Under the pieces are notes generated by a model. The model saw only the letters and a program-made list of their open reading frames with translations. It was not told the origin of the DNA and ran no database searches. Shown here piece after piece: positions 1 to 11,363 of a stretch of 64,000 nucleotides of DNA. A program made the position numbers and the translations under genes. Positions within the stretch are counted from its first letter, which is position 1. Every line of letters begins with the position of its first letter. The stretch is from Arabidopsis thaliana (lineage: Eukaryota; Streptophyta; Magnoliopsida; Brassicales; Brassicaceae): contig NC_003070.9 of NCBI RefSeq assembly GCF_000001735.4, forward strand, positions 26,273,971 to 26,337,970, written 5' to 3'.

Positions 1-445
1 TTGGCACCCACAGGCTATATTAATTATCGAGCGGTGTAGTCAACGGTTGAGGTGAGTTATGAGCCTTTTCATGAAGAAGATAAGTAATGTGGTTGGTTAT
101 TGATCTATCATTCATGAGTGAGTCATTTCATTTGTTAGTTATACAATTTGTTTCAAGCTGATTAAACTCTTAGTTTGGCTTCCCTGTAAGTTGAACTTAA
201 TCAGCTGCATTGAATTGGCGAGACTTACACAAACACAAATATGAAATTGAACAATCCATAAAACAGAAAATTTTTTATCCAATCATTACAGTACATATAT
301 ATTTTCAATCCTAAGATGTCGTTAATGATAGAACTTTAAAACTCAAAATGGTTGGTTACAAATTAGATATAAAGACAACAACTTCAGAAATCTAAACCAA
401 GAAAGAACAAACAACAAAGCCAAAAAAAAGCTGAGAAACAAGAGA
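1..445. other. 3' flank of the CBS-domain gene, no gene seen
   Basis: AT-rich DNA downstream of the minus-strand CBS gene, whose stop codon is at 446-448. It probably includes that gene's 3' untranslated region. No open frame, RNA gene or repeat could be supported here. Confidence 0.5.
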
Positions 446-2135
446 TCATCGGTTAAGCATTTCCTTAACCGAGAAACCGAGACAGTTCTCAAAGTAATTT
501 GGAGGTTCTGATACGAAACAAGAGATCACATCCCTCAGTGTTATAACCCCATAAAGCTCATTCTCATCTCCAGCCGCTACATAAACCCGATGCACCGACC
601 TCGAAGCCAAACTGTTTATAACACTCCCTAAAGTCGAATCAGGCCTACAAGTTATTGCAGGAATCGCTAAACCGTATTCCTCTCCCGCTGTAGCAATCTT
701 TGTCGCGAAACTCTTCACCGTGAGTTGTCTTTATCATCAACAAAGAGATCATTCAGTCATCATTGTTACCAGAGAAGTTGTAATGAGAAACAAGTGAGTA
801 AAAATAAACCTGAAATTGGAAAAGACTTCAGGTTGTAAAAGCAAATATCTAATGTCTCTCATGCTAATGTTACCAACAATCTTCTTATTCAACCCTTCAA
901 CTACAGGGAGACCACCAATGTTGTTGTCTCTCATCCTTTTAAATGCTTCAAGGATAAGTTCCTCACTCTCAATGCTAATAACCTGAAACCAACATGTTCA
1001 ATTTCACCGGTTTACGAGCCTAATGTCATGACTTCTTAAAGTTTATTTTATTACCTCATTGGGTGACATAAACGGGAGGCCGAGATCAGAAATCGGGAGA
1101 GCGGAAATGTGATCAAACCAATCTCTACCTTTGCAACCTTCAAGACCATGAACAACTGCAGATTGAGTAACGTAGTTCTTGATATCCGGTTCTCCTGTTT
1201 TAATAACCGGCACATTTCTTAACCGATATTTCGAGAGTAACAACATAACACTCAACATCGAACTCTCTGTTGAAACCGGAAGAAAAGGAGCCCATCTAAA
1301 CGACTTAAGTATTGTTCTAACCTGACAACATAAACATATATCCATGATCAATCAGGACCATCACAACACAAATAACTTAATGTTCTGTTAAAAAACTTAC
1401 AGTGGTTGATTTAAAAGGCTCTTCTTGAAGAATAACTTCATAGAAATCTTTCCCCAACTTATCAGCAGCAGTTGGAGCATCTTTTCCAATCCCACGTTCA
1501 GCTGCAACACCACCAGCAACCGCGGCTCCAACCGCAGCTGCGGCTAGCCCCGCAGCAGCAACCGGACCGGTCATCCCGAGCGCTGCAACACCAAGAGCTC
1601 CAACAGCTCCAGCACCAACACCAGCAGCAGTTGCTGACGTAGCGGACAACGCGATTGCAGCGAGTTCAGCACTCTCTAGCACCCATAAGATGATTGAAGA
1701 GTAGTCAATGATTCCTAAATATCTTTCTCTCCAATCTAAAGAACTCTCGTGATCTGTGTTAATCACAGGAGCTGATAGAATCTTGCTATCTGATAAGATC
1801 TTTACTGCTTCTGATACAGGTGTTTCCGCTTGAATCTCTATCACTACGATCAAACAAAACACTAATTGAATCTAAACCATTGCCAAGTCTCAAACTTTAA
1901 ACGAGAAATCAGGAAATTTGGAGGAATCGAAAAAAATGGGATCTTTCTAATTTTTACCTCTGCCGCCGGGGACTTGAGGGAAGGAGGAGACTGGGATTCC
2001 GGCGAAAGCAGAGTTTAGGGTTTCTTGAAGAGATTTGGGTAGATTCTTCCTTGATTGTACTTTCTCGAAATACGCTTCACAGCTTGAAACCGCCGATTTT
2101 ATCTCCTTATCTTCTACCGCTTCACTTCCCGCCAT
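446..2135 (-). CDS. Four-CBS-domain SNF4/PV42-like protein (At1g69800 type)
   Basis: Five exons on the minus strand: 1958-2135, 1401-1843, 1055-1321, 810-982, 446-728, all with GT/AG borders. Together they give 447 aa, starting at the ATG at 2135 (MAGSEAVEDKE). The upstream in-frame extension has only a non-ATG start. CBS-type blocks recur: residues about 60-90 (VSEAVKILSDSKILSAPVIN), a second in exon 3 (LLLSKYRLRNVPVIKTG), a third in exon 4 (MRDNNIGGLPVVEG) and a fourth in exon 5 (VHRVYVAAGDENELYGVIT). CBS pairs of this kind bind adenosine nucleotides, and related plant proteins resemble the gamma subunit of SnRK1 kinase; that role is inferred here. Residues about 119-175 are an unusual Ala/Gly-rich hydrophobic insertion inside the first CBS pair. 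The protein has no signal peptide and is probably soluble. Confidence 0.93.
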
Positions 2136-3267
2136 GTCTTGATACCGGCTCAATTTGAAGAATTTCAAACAAATCTACGATGATTTTAGATTGGAAACGA
2201 TGAAACCCAGAAGAAAAAAAGAGAGCTTTTTTGGTTAAGGAAAAAAAAAAGAGAGAATTTAGAACAGTGGTGAGTGTGGTCGGATAAGCAACGTGTCGGA
2301 GATGGACCTTTGGTTTCGCTTTTCTGGCGGTTACGCGCGTCCTGATGAAGTGCATTGACACGTGACGTTATAATAAGTGGTCGTGTGTCAAAAGAGTTTA
2401 ACAGCGTTATAACCGGAGTCGCTGACGTGGATGGGCCGAATTCTAAGATAGAAAACGGTAGTAACGGGCCTGAGCCCAAGATTGATTTAAAAGTAATATC
2501 TGATGGATCATAGTTTCATACGTTTTCTTTCTTTTGGTCATTTTGTTTTCTTTCCTTTTTAAGAATCGACCATCTAAACATTTAGGTGGCTCAAACAATT
2601 CAGACATCTTCATTTCGGTCAAATTCATCACAAATTTATATTTGATAATTGAGGGAAGTAAAATAATCAATTCTTTTATGTAAATAATTTTAATGGTGAC
2701 TACAATTTTGACCATCAAATTAGTAAATGTCTGTAGCAAAAAATAATAATAATCAAATTAGTAAACAATACGTATGTGATTTCAAATAATAATACGTTGT
2801 GTTGATAATTTGTCAAATAACCCACTATTTTATGTGATGCTAACTAAAGTTTATTTTGTAAAAATCAAACAATTTTGCAAAAGTGAAAGAGGGAGATTTT
2901 GTCAATCTGCATGAAAACCACCTTCCATTTTAGATATCATTGTGTCATCATAGTCATACTTACTTAATTCACCAACAAAAAAAATTAACATTGTATTTAA
3001 AATTTTTATAAGCATAAAAAAATATTTGGTGTATCAAATTTGTGTAGACCATTAATTTACAAAACCTTCATATACATATATAATCCATGATATGATAGGT
3101 AATCCACTAATTTAAACATTTGGATATCTACAAGTATATAAGCATTTTGCATATCATGCCAAAACCAGATCTCTCTTTCAGAGGCTGAAAAACAAATGAA
3201 TGACAAAGAAAACGGAAATCAGTTACTTTCTAGACTTGTGTCTAGCTATACCGATACAGTTACTGGC
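2136..3267. other. Promoter of the CBS gene and 3' flank of WRKY36
   Basis: The half nearest 2135 is the leader and promoter of the CBS gene, with a cluster of ACGT elements. The part from about 2480 to 3267 is AT-rich and is probably WRKY36 3' flank. Short open frames here (for example 2443-2739, minus) have no coding character. Confidence 0.5.
2357..2430 (-). promoter_or_regulatory. Cluster of ACGT-core (G-box/ABRE-like) elements
   Basis: GACACGTGACGT at 2357-2368 contains a full CACGTG G-box next to an ACGT core, and CTGACGTGG lies at 2422-2430. They sit 220-300 bases upstream of the CBS gene's ATG. Such motifs bind bZIP and bHLH factors in ABA, light or stress responses. Occupancy is inference. 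Confidence 0.4.
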
Positions 3268-5146
3268 TTATTGCTGTCCGGAAAGTCTCGTTCGATAACG
3301 GGCCAATAATGAATCTGTACTCAACGGAGCTTGTGTTCGCAAGCCACTAAAGTTCAAGGTGTGGTCATGCGATGATGGAGGTGGAGGATCTGGAGAGGAA
3401 AAGTTGAGACTGAAAGAGGAGGACGATAGAGGGTAGTCGTCTGGTAACTGATTGGGATAGTTTGGTCGTGTGAGGTCCAATGTTACAGTCGGGTGCGAGT
3501 TAGTGGTGGAGATAGAGAAGTGGTGAAAAGGGAAGAAATAGCTTAGACTCGCTGAGGTGGAGGAGGAGGAAGAGGAGGAGCCAGATTGTAATAAGGAGGC
3601 AGCCGCGGAAGTTCCAGCTGCCATGTGGCTTGCTTCCATGGGGAGAGGATGGTCATGGTTTCCTTCGTACGTTGTCATAAAAGCGGAGGTTTCTTCTTCT
3701 CCACATCTTTGCACCTATAGACATTCGTTTTAAAAGTTTTTACTCAAAACCAATTGTTAATAAACAGATATTTGGATTGAGAAATTATAGAATGTATTAT
3801 ACCTGTTTTCTAACGGGACAATTTGACGACATGGAGCAACGGTAATAGGCTCGTGGGAGAGGATTGGTTTTCGCAGTCTTTTGACCATATTTCCTCCACT
3901 GGCAACCGTCGTTTATCTATATATATTCATGTAACGTGTATATGATCAAATAATTAAATTAGATGTGAAATGGTAAATAAACACATATATGTAATGTATG
4001 GTTTTGATGGTACGTACTGATGGGTCTTCACATGATGCTTTAACACAAACCCTAGTTTTCTTCAAACCTGTTTGTTCATGCTCCTCCAAAACATCTTGAT
4101 GGTTTTCATTTCTAACTGATTTGACATCTTTCCTCGAAGATACACATTTATTTTCAGCGTTTGCAAGCTTAACCTGCCTACAAAGATCATCTAGTTTCGA
4201 GGCTTCATAGCTTTGAATCTGAAATCCAAAACCCAGTGCAGATCTTTTATCTTTTGACTCCTCTACGTTCTTAGTAGAAATCTTGTCCACCTTATTTTCC
4301 TCCTTTTTAGAGATCTTTTGCTCTGATCTTCCAAGCCTAAGTGATATATCCACATCATAGTCGTTATTTTCATCTTGACGATCAATGTGGTCTAGCTCCA
4401 TAGACGAAGCTCCTTGTTGTTGTCCGAGAACTTTAGAGACTTGCATTTGAAGAGAGTTGTAATTATTAAGAATCGTAGAGAGTAAGAGCTTTAATTTCTC
4501 ATTTTCTTCCCGAACTTTCTCCACCTTTGCTTTTGTTGCATCAAGCTCCTCTTCCTGTAATATCCAAGACACATTTATATTCACTTTTTATCTAAAAACT
4601 GTTTGGACCTATCTTCTAAACTTCTACGATAAATAGTTCTCAATACACACAAAGTAAATAGTATTATAAAAGTGAACATGATCGAATGCCAATAAAGAAA
4701 AAAAGAAAAAAAATGGATCGATCCGACCTATATTAATTAGAGCGGATCTTAATTATAAATGTTTTCATCCGAAGTTTTCTAAATACCGGAAAATCTTGGT
4801 ATCCTTGAGCATTAAATAACCGTCCCAAAAAAAATAATGAACTTTCGATACTCGAGACCATTTCCGAACAAGCAAGTTGACTTTTATCAGATGCAGTAAA
4901 ACTGTATTAATTTCAGACATAAGAATTATATGGTAACTATATGTAAATATATAACAGAATCATATGATCATGAGATTAATTCTAACCGATTGAAACACCA
5001 GAAGGAGATTGAAAATAAAACAAGAATTAGAGAAATTTGTGGTTTAAACGGTTAAATCGAGAAATAGTGTTTTGTTTTACCTTGTCAGATTCTGCCATAA
5101 CACCATCGAAAGTTTGGAAGTATGAAACGGTCTCCTCTTTGATCAT
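3268..5146 (-). CDS. WRKY36: WRKY transcription factor 36 (group IIb)
   Basis: Four exons on the minus strand: 5081-5146, 4018-4554, 3803-3916, 3268-3714, encoding 387 aa. Residues about 23-60 are a charged leucine-zipper-like coiled coil ([20 protein letters not shown]). The single WRKY domain has WRKYGQK at 208-214 and zinc ligands C228, C234, H259 and H261. The C-terminus is rich in Ser and Pro. The intron falls just before V240 inside the zinc finger, the V-type position known for groups IIa and IIb. The protein is a nuclear DNA-binding factor that recognises W-boxes (TTGACY). From the literature, WRKY36 represses HY5 and interacts with the UV-B receptor UVR8. The finger spacing is C-X5-C-X24-H-X-H, one residue longer than the common X23. 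All splice junctions keep frame and the length matches the known protein. Confidence 0.97.
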
Positions 5147-8100
5147 GCTATTATATGATTCAGATGCGATCTTGAGATCAACTGGATCTGCTCTTTTTGT
5201 TTTTCTTCTTTACATCAAAAAAAAAATTATTGTCGTTTTCTTTTGCCTAACTAGGTTTTTATAGGAAGGGACCCAAAGCCAACAGACTTTGACTTCGCAT
5301 TTTAATAAGAAGATATACAGACTAAAAATATTGTTTATAATGGTAATCACCACCACCATGTTACCAGCTTCGTCTCTATTCTTGAATAATCTCAACCAGA
5401 CGACTCAGCATTATATAATAAGATAATGCCAATCATATAAATAATATCAAATTGTATTGCAATCCAGATGGATCTGGTCTGAACACTACTTCGGAATATT
5501 TCGTTTTTTTTTTGTTAATTGGCATCATAATTAAAGCATAGTAGTTGACATTGAGGCAACTAAAACAAGTTTTTTCTTTCTTTCTTTCGTCTGTACCGGA
5601 GTACCGGAGTACCAGATCATACTAGTTCTTCGCTAACATAAAGCTGTATGCATGGGAAACAAAAGCTGAGAGAGAAAAAAAACAATATTTTCTCTCTTTT
5701 TTCTTAGACCTAATATATGTCAAAAATTAATCCACAATCATTCTTTATAGGCAGTTCAGGGGTGAATGTATTTTTTGTGATATATTTGTATGTTTACTAG
5801 CTAGTTTTTAGATAAATTTTCTTTAACATTTAACGATATCTATTAAATATAAGAAATTTATATGTATCTTTAATCCTATAAAAATACACATATACTGTAT
5901 ACGCATAAATTTATGATCGGAACAAATATTCTAATTTTTTTTATTTATGTGCTATATTTTGATCTTTTTCAAATTGAATAAAGCAATCTATTTATCCAGC
6001 GTTAATCACTAACGGACACCGCATGAAATGAGTGCATTTTGTAAAAGAAACTTTCAGCTGTAAAACGCATTTTGTTCTCTGATCCAATGAAAAAATGACA
6101 CATCATCGATCTGCAGCTACTTAATTACGTTGACCAGTTGGCAGAGTTGATTAAGTTTATGTTAGTCTTAAATTGCTAATTAATAGACACTGCATGAATT
6201 TTATAATGTTATAAAATTATAAGAATTTCATAATGAAAAGTTTATGAAATGTTAATTTATGACTAATGCAAGAACTTTCTATTTGGAAACGTAAGTTAAG
6301 GGGTTTATTAAAGAATAGTACAATATTAGAAAGGCTGCTTTATTGAATGATAATACAAACAACGAATGGTCATTTTATATTAGTTGAATACTTTATCGAA
6401 TAACTTTTCTTTTTGGTGAAGATCAAACAGAGCTTTTTTCATCTTCACACGCATCAATGAGATCATAAGAAACCGAGCAGTACTTTTTTCAATCATAGAA
6501 TACAATTATAACAAGCTATATCATGCAACTCAAAGTTTCTCCAGACTGGTCTCTTGTTCGACTCCTAAAATTCATCTTCCACAATCCGAGTGGGTTTACA
6601 CCGTCGGCTTCAAGATTTTAACTAGGATGGACTTCCTTAGAAACTACATTTGCTTCTTTTAGTGTGTTAACCAGAAAAAAAAAAGATTTTCAACTAAAAC
6701 TGAGACAATTAGGATTCCGAATACAATTTACATTGTTTGGGGATATTTCTTATAGCTCCACACAAACTTTTATTTTGAACTTATACTCCATCATCGTTAG
6801 ACGATTTCGTCAAATCTCGTCTTAAACCTGAATCATTTGTCTATGGAAGTAATTTTATTTATTGTTTTAATATATTCGTAACGAGCAGCTAAATCACTAA
6901 TACAGACATATATAAGGATTTTATAATTAAAGATTCTTCTGAAATTATCCTATTTCAAATAAAGTATACTTTTTAGATTAAACATTTAAATTTATATCCG
7001 AAATGTCATTGTAAATTAATAATATTCGATTTCGTGGCCTTGAAGTCGACCAATAATAAGGAGAGAAAGGAGCGCAGGATCCGGTTTTATTTCTACCATA
7101 TATACGATGTCATTCCAATCTAGTGGTATTATAATAATCTAGATAGTTGAAATATTTATAATTTTAAAAATGCAAAAAATAATTTTTTATTACACAATAA
7201 TGATATTATAGTCAATGATCTCTTACATCGTGCTCCAGAATCCATCGCATAATTTAAACTGTATCGTAATGGCTAAGTCAAATTTTGGTTATTTAATGTT
7301 GCATATTACTTTTATTTTTATTTTTGTGACATTGTTGCATATTACTATCATCTCGCAAGTCACACTTTACCAAAAAATTTAATCTCACAAGTCACAAGTG
7401 TTCTTTCAAAAACGGATCCGATCGGCTTATAATATTGGTCGAAACACGAACGGACCAACCCGGACGGGTTGAATCTTAAATTATCAAAAATGATGCGGAA
7501 AAGCACAATTTTTTTTTATTTCAAGGCTCTTTAGTTCTCATTTGTCGTCACAAGAATTCAAAGAAAAAAATTACATCTTGTTTAAAAGGTGTTTTATTGA
7601 ATGTGTGTACATCCGAAAGTCGCTCATTGGCAAGGTTGGTGCAGCTTGATGAATGATTCGGACTTTGACCAAGAAAGAGTTGGCTCCATGTATCTCGATT
7701 GTTGTTAAGTGTTGATGGGCCGTATGTTTTTGTTAATGAACTGTCGCATTATGTTGTTATCTTTTACTTGATGGGCTTTATACTTTTGAATGAACATATT
7801 CATATGGTCTGAACACAAATAATTACTTTTCTACCCTAGATATAGTTACTGATTTATTCATCTTTTTTCATTTTGATAACATCACGGCAGTTTTTTCCTC
7901 AGATTCTCTATTTTTATTTTTGGGAAATTTATGTTAGAGTGTAGAGATATTACTTTTTCATGTTTGGGATATTTAAAAGGGAGAAATTTTTTTTACTGTA
8001 AGTTAAGATATTTTTTTTTTCTGTGTGGCCTAATCAAATGACAACATGGAAATGCTTCACATTCAAAGATTCAATGTATGCCCTTCTTTAGGAAAATACA

Positions 8101-8454
8101 AATTTCAGGACTCCCATTAACCAAAGGTTTGTGCACACTTCAAATAGTCAAACATGACAAGACAGTCATGCAAAAATTATGGTAATACTTGGCCAAAAAT
8201 GTTACTTTTAGATATATTTTTCCATTTTTTTGTTTAACAATCAAAGCAAATCAGATATTTCTATTTGCTGTAAAAATATCCCTATTTCTCTAAGGAAAAT
8301 ATCTATAAAGATTTGAAAATGTATCAACAATGTATAACCCAAGAAACTCTTCTAAACATATATATTTGGGGGCTGACAAACTCTCCTTGTTTAAATTCAT
8401 ATATATTTTCTAAGGAAAAAACTTCATCAAAAAAAAAGAAAAGAAAGAAGATAA
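5147..8454. other. Gene-free stretch: WRKY36 promoter and flank of the defensin-like cluster
   Basis: 3.3 kb of AT-rich DNA without a supportable gene. An 8-base tandem repeat (accggagt) lies near 5596. From about 7600 onward the DNA is related to the region upstream of the second defensin-like gene (anchor at 7641 corresponds to 11615), so it is part of a duplicated segment and not unique sequence. Confidence 0.5.
8357..8366 (+). promoter_or_regulatory. TATA box of defensin-like gene 1
   Basis: ATATATATTT lies about 90 bases before the ATG and is followed by a block (ttgggggctgacaaactc) that is also recognisable after the TATA boxes of copies 2 and 3. Conservation across the three copies supports a real core promoter. 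Confidence 0.6.
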
Positions 8455-8937
8455 ATGGCGTCTAACAAAGTCTCATTCTTCTTGGTTCTTTGCCTTTGTG
8501 TTCTCTCAACAGCAGGTAATTTATATCTTTGACATACATTTTCCTTTTGATAACTTTTCAATTTTATTTATAACTAATTTCTGTTAATTAAGATTTAGTT
8601 TATTAATCTTTATCTTGAATTAATCATAATATACATTTAACTTCTTTTTTTGTTTGGACAAGATATACATTTTACTTCTAAAGTTGTTTTATTTGCCTGA
8701 TTCATACAAAATATTTTTGTTATCATTTTATTTAGCAAATAAAACCATTAATTTTTATTTTTTCATAAATTGATAGAGTTTGGAGAAGCACAAATTCTAA
8801 CAGGAATAAAATGCCCAGATCCAAACGGCCACGACAAAGAAGATAAATGTAATATTTACTGCCTTAATCAAAATTATATGGGTGGTTCTTGTCAAGGTTA
8901 CAAAAATCATTATATGTGTGAATGCTATGTAGGATAA
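8455..8937 (+). CDS. Defensin-like secreted cysteine-rich peptide, copy 1
   Basis: Two exons, 8455-8515 and 8777-8937, encode 73 aa. Exon 1 gives a hydrophobic signal peptide (MASNKVSFFLVLCLCVLSTA) and exon 2 the mature peptide; this split is typical of plant DEFL/LCR genes. The cysteine pattern is C-X11-C-X3-C-X9-C-X8-C-X-C with a GGSC gamma-core-like motif, expected to form a cysteine-stabilised alpha-beta fold with three disulfides. The acceptor at 8777 was chosen over the AG two bases later because only it keeps the cysteine frame. The peptide is probably secreted, with a defence or signalling role inferred from the family only. It is the first of three related copies. Confidence 0.9.
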
Positions 8938-9151
8938 GAATACATCTCATGGTTGAATATGTATCTCTTGTCAATTTCTTATCATATATAGTGGGATTTA
9001 TGAAATAATGTGGAACACAAAAACCTATAAATGTAAGGTTATTAATAATTTGCAACATATTGAAAATGTTTGGTTAACCAGTGCTGTACTGATTTTAATT
9101 TTTGGAAGCCATGTTCGATTTGTAACTAGTTATATTAATATATACCCGATC

Positions 9152-10438
9152 TCAGTATCCTGAAGGGAACCCTCCCTTTCTTGGATCACTTACTGCCACA
9201 AGGTCACTCATTCCACCAGAACTTGCACCAGATTCTTGAACTATGAACTGAACAATCGTTAGGCGTTAGGACATGACCTTTCTTCTCCAACACAACTCTT
9301 GTCTCTTTAGGAATCTCGAAATGATCACTGAACACTGTCGTCTAGTTTTCATACGAAACTATGTTTGGTATCAGCTGAAAATGAAAATTATTACAAAAAG
9401 CATATTTTAGGAATGAGTAGAGAACGAGAAAGTTTCTAAGGAAAAATAAAAAAACGAAAAACCTGATGGTAGATTCTTGGAGCCAAAACGGAAGAAAGAG
9501 GATCCATCTTGAGGAAGAAATAATTCAGAAAAACTTCTGTTGTCCCAGCGATGATGTACAGTCCTCCGCTCGCACCCACGGAGGCTTTCACTTTACCATC
9601 CTGCATTAAAAAAAACATCTTTTGGAGTAAATTACGAGTTTCGTGTATCACAAGTAATCAAAAAAAATTTCCCTTACCTTGAGTACAATGGTGGGTGTCA
9701 TAGAAGACAGAGGTCGTTTCCCAGGACGAATGAAATTGGCCGGTGCCGGTGGTGGCACAGTTAGGTTACTGCTGGATTTCATGGGGATTGAGAAATCATC
9801 CATTTCGTTGTTCAGAACAATTCCGGTGCTTGGAGATAACATCAATGCCCCAAAGTAACTGTTTATTGTACTAGTCAGTGAAACAACATTCCTCTCGCTA
9901 TCTATGATTGATAAATGGCTTGTCCCATGGTCGTTAATCTGATCCCACCTACGAAATGGATAACGAAAGACCGATAAAATCAAGATTTGACAAACGAAAT
10001 CTGCGGGTTTTAACAGATCAAATAACTTACCTGCCACCGTAATAATTTGGATCAAAGGTTTTGTTGTCGTTTATCTTTTTCTTCAAGCCTTGTGCAAAAT
10101 TTGTAGACAACATATCAGAAATAACCTTAGAAACATCGACAAAATCCGGATCCCCAAGGTTCATTCTAACTGCGAAAGCGTGTTTCAGAGCCTCAACAAG
10201 TCGATGAACCCCGAGAGAGCCCGAAACACCTGATGGAATCCCATATTGAGAAAGAATGTTCAAAACCTGCAACACAAGAAACTCCCTTACAAAAAAACTC
10301 AAGTAAACCTAGGTTTCATAAAAGTTGATATCTTCACGTAAGAAAACCAAACTTACAAGCATCATTGCAGCACCACGCAGCGTTTTCAAGAAACGCGATT
10401 AGAAGAAGAGCGACCGTCGCTGTTCGAATCAGTAACAT
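9152..10438 (-). pseudogene. GGT3: Gamma-glutamyl transpeptidase 3 relic (GGT3)
   Basis: A decayed member of the GGT family (glutathione and glutathione-conjugate hydrolysis). Relic exons on the minus strand: 10357-10438 (signal peptide MLLIRTATVALLLIAF, then an abrupt join to GGAAMML-type sequence), 10031-10266, 9678-9948, 9463-9600, and 9152-9374. The catalytic small-subunit threonine is still present (DHGTSHLS). Lesions: (1) an internal deletion between signal peptide and GGAAMML removes most of the large subunit and puts the two parts out of frame; (2) an in-frame TAG at 9342-9344 follows VSYEN where paralogs continue with Trp; (3) a small frame-shifting deletion follows in the last exon, after which readable GGT sequence continues to a normal TGA at 9152. 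A 191-aa open model (ATG at 10164 to TAG at 9342) can be drawn but lacks the large subunit, so it is not expected to be an active enzyme. Confidence 0.92.
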
Positions 10439-11174
10439 TGCTCTGACTGGTTGGTAATGAAAAAATAAAAAACAGAGATTAGTTGTTACAGAGGATAAAC
10501 AAAAAATATGTTTATCGTTCAAAAGATGACAGATTCGTTTGACAATAAATTTGAAGAATTCTCGCACAAATATTAGAAATGTTTTATATGAAAAAAATAT
10601 GTTATACAGAGGATATATGTTTTAAGCTCAAAACCTACCAAAGACTTTCTTTACTTATATATCTTGTGTTTCAGAAATTTCTCAATGTGTGAAATGTTGT
10701 AAAAGCTCTTTAACAAATATAAATGTTGTGAAAGCTTTTATCGATCAAATGGCTCAAAAGCTAAACCAACAACTTACTGACTAATTGTTTGAAGGTTGTT
10801 TTTTCTACAGGAATTATAAAAATAAAAGTGAAAGAAAAGACTTACAATTCATCCGACGTCTTTTTCTTAAAGGTCTCGTTCTCTTTCGTCCTTGGGTAAA
10901 ATAGTTTTGTTCAGACGATGACTGCAGTGTGACCAAGAAGTGATACTTGTGTTGGACCATAAATAATAATAATAAAACGGAGTCCTTAACCAACTAAACC
11001 AACACATATTAATTATGAGTATCGTCACACCTACCTAGTCTACTAGAAAAGATTTAGGGTACATAACTAAACAGAGAGAGAAACACGTCACATCTATGAA
11101 CTAGAGTTGATCGAAGTTCACCTGTCTATTTTCATTAAACGCTAGCTATACTCTTATAAATGGTGGTTGGTTTA

Positions 11175-11363
11175 GAGCATCCTTCTTTGTAAGTTCTTAG
11201 ATTAGTTTATAGGATAAGAACATCTCATTTTAACTTTTATATAAGAGACAAAATGTCATTTAAAATGTCTCTTATATAAGAGTTAAAATGAGATGTTCTT
11301 AGTAATTAATGACAAAAAGAAAATCCTAAGAACTAATCTAAGAACTTACCAACAATGATGCTC
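11175..11363. mobile_element. Non-autonomous Harbinger/Tourist-like MITE
   Basis: The element starts GAGCATC and ends GATGCTC and is flanked on both sides by TTA (11172-11174 and 11364-11366), the 3-bp target duplication typical of PIF/Harbinger elements. The terminal inverted repeats extend about 40 bp (gtaagttcttagattagtt on one side, its complement on the other). Inside is a second 35-bp inverted repeat (11216-11250 with 11266-11300) with one mismatch and a 15-base spacer. It has no coding capacity. The superfamily is inferred from ends and target site only. Confidence 0.8.

Larger units (their letters stand above)
7600..8937 (+). repeat. Duplicated segment, copy 1 (upstream DNA plus defensin-like gene)
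   Basis: Several blocks align by eye with 11575-12959. Examples are gcagctt.atgaatg followed by gaccaaga.agag (7641 and 11615), and the stretch containing gcacacttcaaa (near 8132 and 12242). The gene's two exons and the TATA region also align. This indicates segmental duplication of gene plus about 0.8-0.9 kb of upstream DNA. Boundaries are approximate. Confidence 0.65.

Noticed and set aside
9342-10164. GGT3 as a functional 191-residue enzyme
   Set aside because: The open model lacks nearly all of the large subunit needed for autoprocessing and substrate binding, and ends at a premature TAG with readable GGT sequence after it.
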